A stretch of DNA of 64,000 bases from Tepidimonas taiwanensis (GTDB taxonomy: Bacteria > Pseudomonadota > Gammaproteobacteria > Burkholderiales > Burkholderiaceae_C). Each line of letters starts with the position of its first letter. Position 1 is the stretch's first letter. This document shows positions 62,970 to 64,000 of the stretch, piece by piece. The translations under genes were made by a program, and so were the position numbers. A model generated the notes under the pieces. The model searched no databases. It was not told the origin of the DNA and saw nothing but the letters and a program-made list of their open reading frames with translations. Location: positions 1,302,001 through 1,366,000 of the forward strand of contig NZ_CP083911.1 in assembly GCF_020162115.1 (NCBI RefSeq), written 5' to 3'.

Positions 62970-64000
<1,031 letters not shown>

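Overview
The window is 64 kb of dense, high-GC chromosome. Gene content points to a betaproteobacterium of the order Burkholderiales, in the Comamonadaceae/Tepidimonas/Caldimonas neighbourhood: a zapB-zapA-6S RNA block, a ppsA/ppsR divergent pair, a SWIB protein with an Ala/Lys tail, pepA-holC facing lptFG, a CysB-type regulator and an oxygen-type cobalamin pathway. The genus is inference; no rRNA or other phylogenetic marker is present.

Region 1 (1-5.2 kb, minus strand): the start of a thiolase gene and a FadB-type multifunctional beta-oxidation protein behind a palindromic TetR-type operator, then an IS481-family element and an AAA/DUF4143 ATPase whose upstream region carries 22-bp direct repeats. 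Region 2 (5.2-17 kb): a minus-strand run of ppsA, a small membrane protein, a transporter-fused sensor kinase, a stand-alone receiver and a membrane HAMP/PAS protein ending in a DnaQ-like exonuclease. ppsR diverges from ppsA. Beside it lies an acetate-type symporter with its DUF4212 small subunit.

Region 3 (17.1-47.7 kb) dominates the window: a nearly complete aerobic cobalamin cluster, read on the minus strand from an AdoCbl riboswitch and btuB through cobB, bluB, cobU, btuFCD, bioB, a CbiM-like permease, cobG-H-I-J, cobL-M-F-O, cobW, cobN, chlD, cbiB, a threonine-phosphate-decarboxylase-like gene, cobQ, cobT, cobS and cobC. Most junctions are ATGA overlaps. cobK alone is inverted. cobA, cobE and cobR were not found here. 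Enzyme nomenclature mixes Pseudomonas denitrificans names (cobB to cobQ) and Salmonella names (cobS, cobT, cobU, cobC, cbiB).

The most interesting point is the cobaltochelatase. No separate small- and medium-subunit genes are seen. One ChlI-like frame ends at a classic A AAA AAG slippery heptamer, and the -1 frame continues directly into a von Willebrand A domain. This fits a single chlD gene making both subunits by programmed frameshifting. Other points are an in-frame BluB/B12-receptor fusion, a G9 tract near the cobJ 3' end, and cobK/cobL start codons that overlap on opposite strands.

Region 4 (47.7-64 kb): zapB, zapA, 6S RNA, a TauE/SafE permease, RraA, a SWIB protein, a LivK-type binding protein, a small unknown gene, holC, pepA, lptF, lptG, a CysB-type regulator, an aminotransferase, hrpA and the 5' part of argA, which runs off the end.
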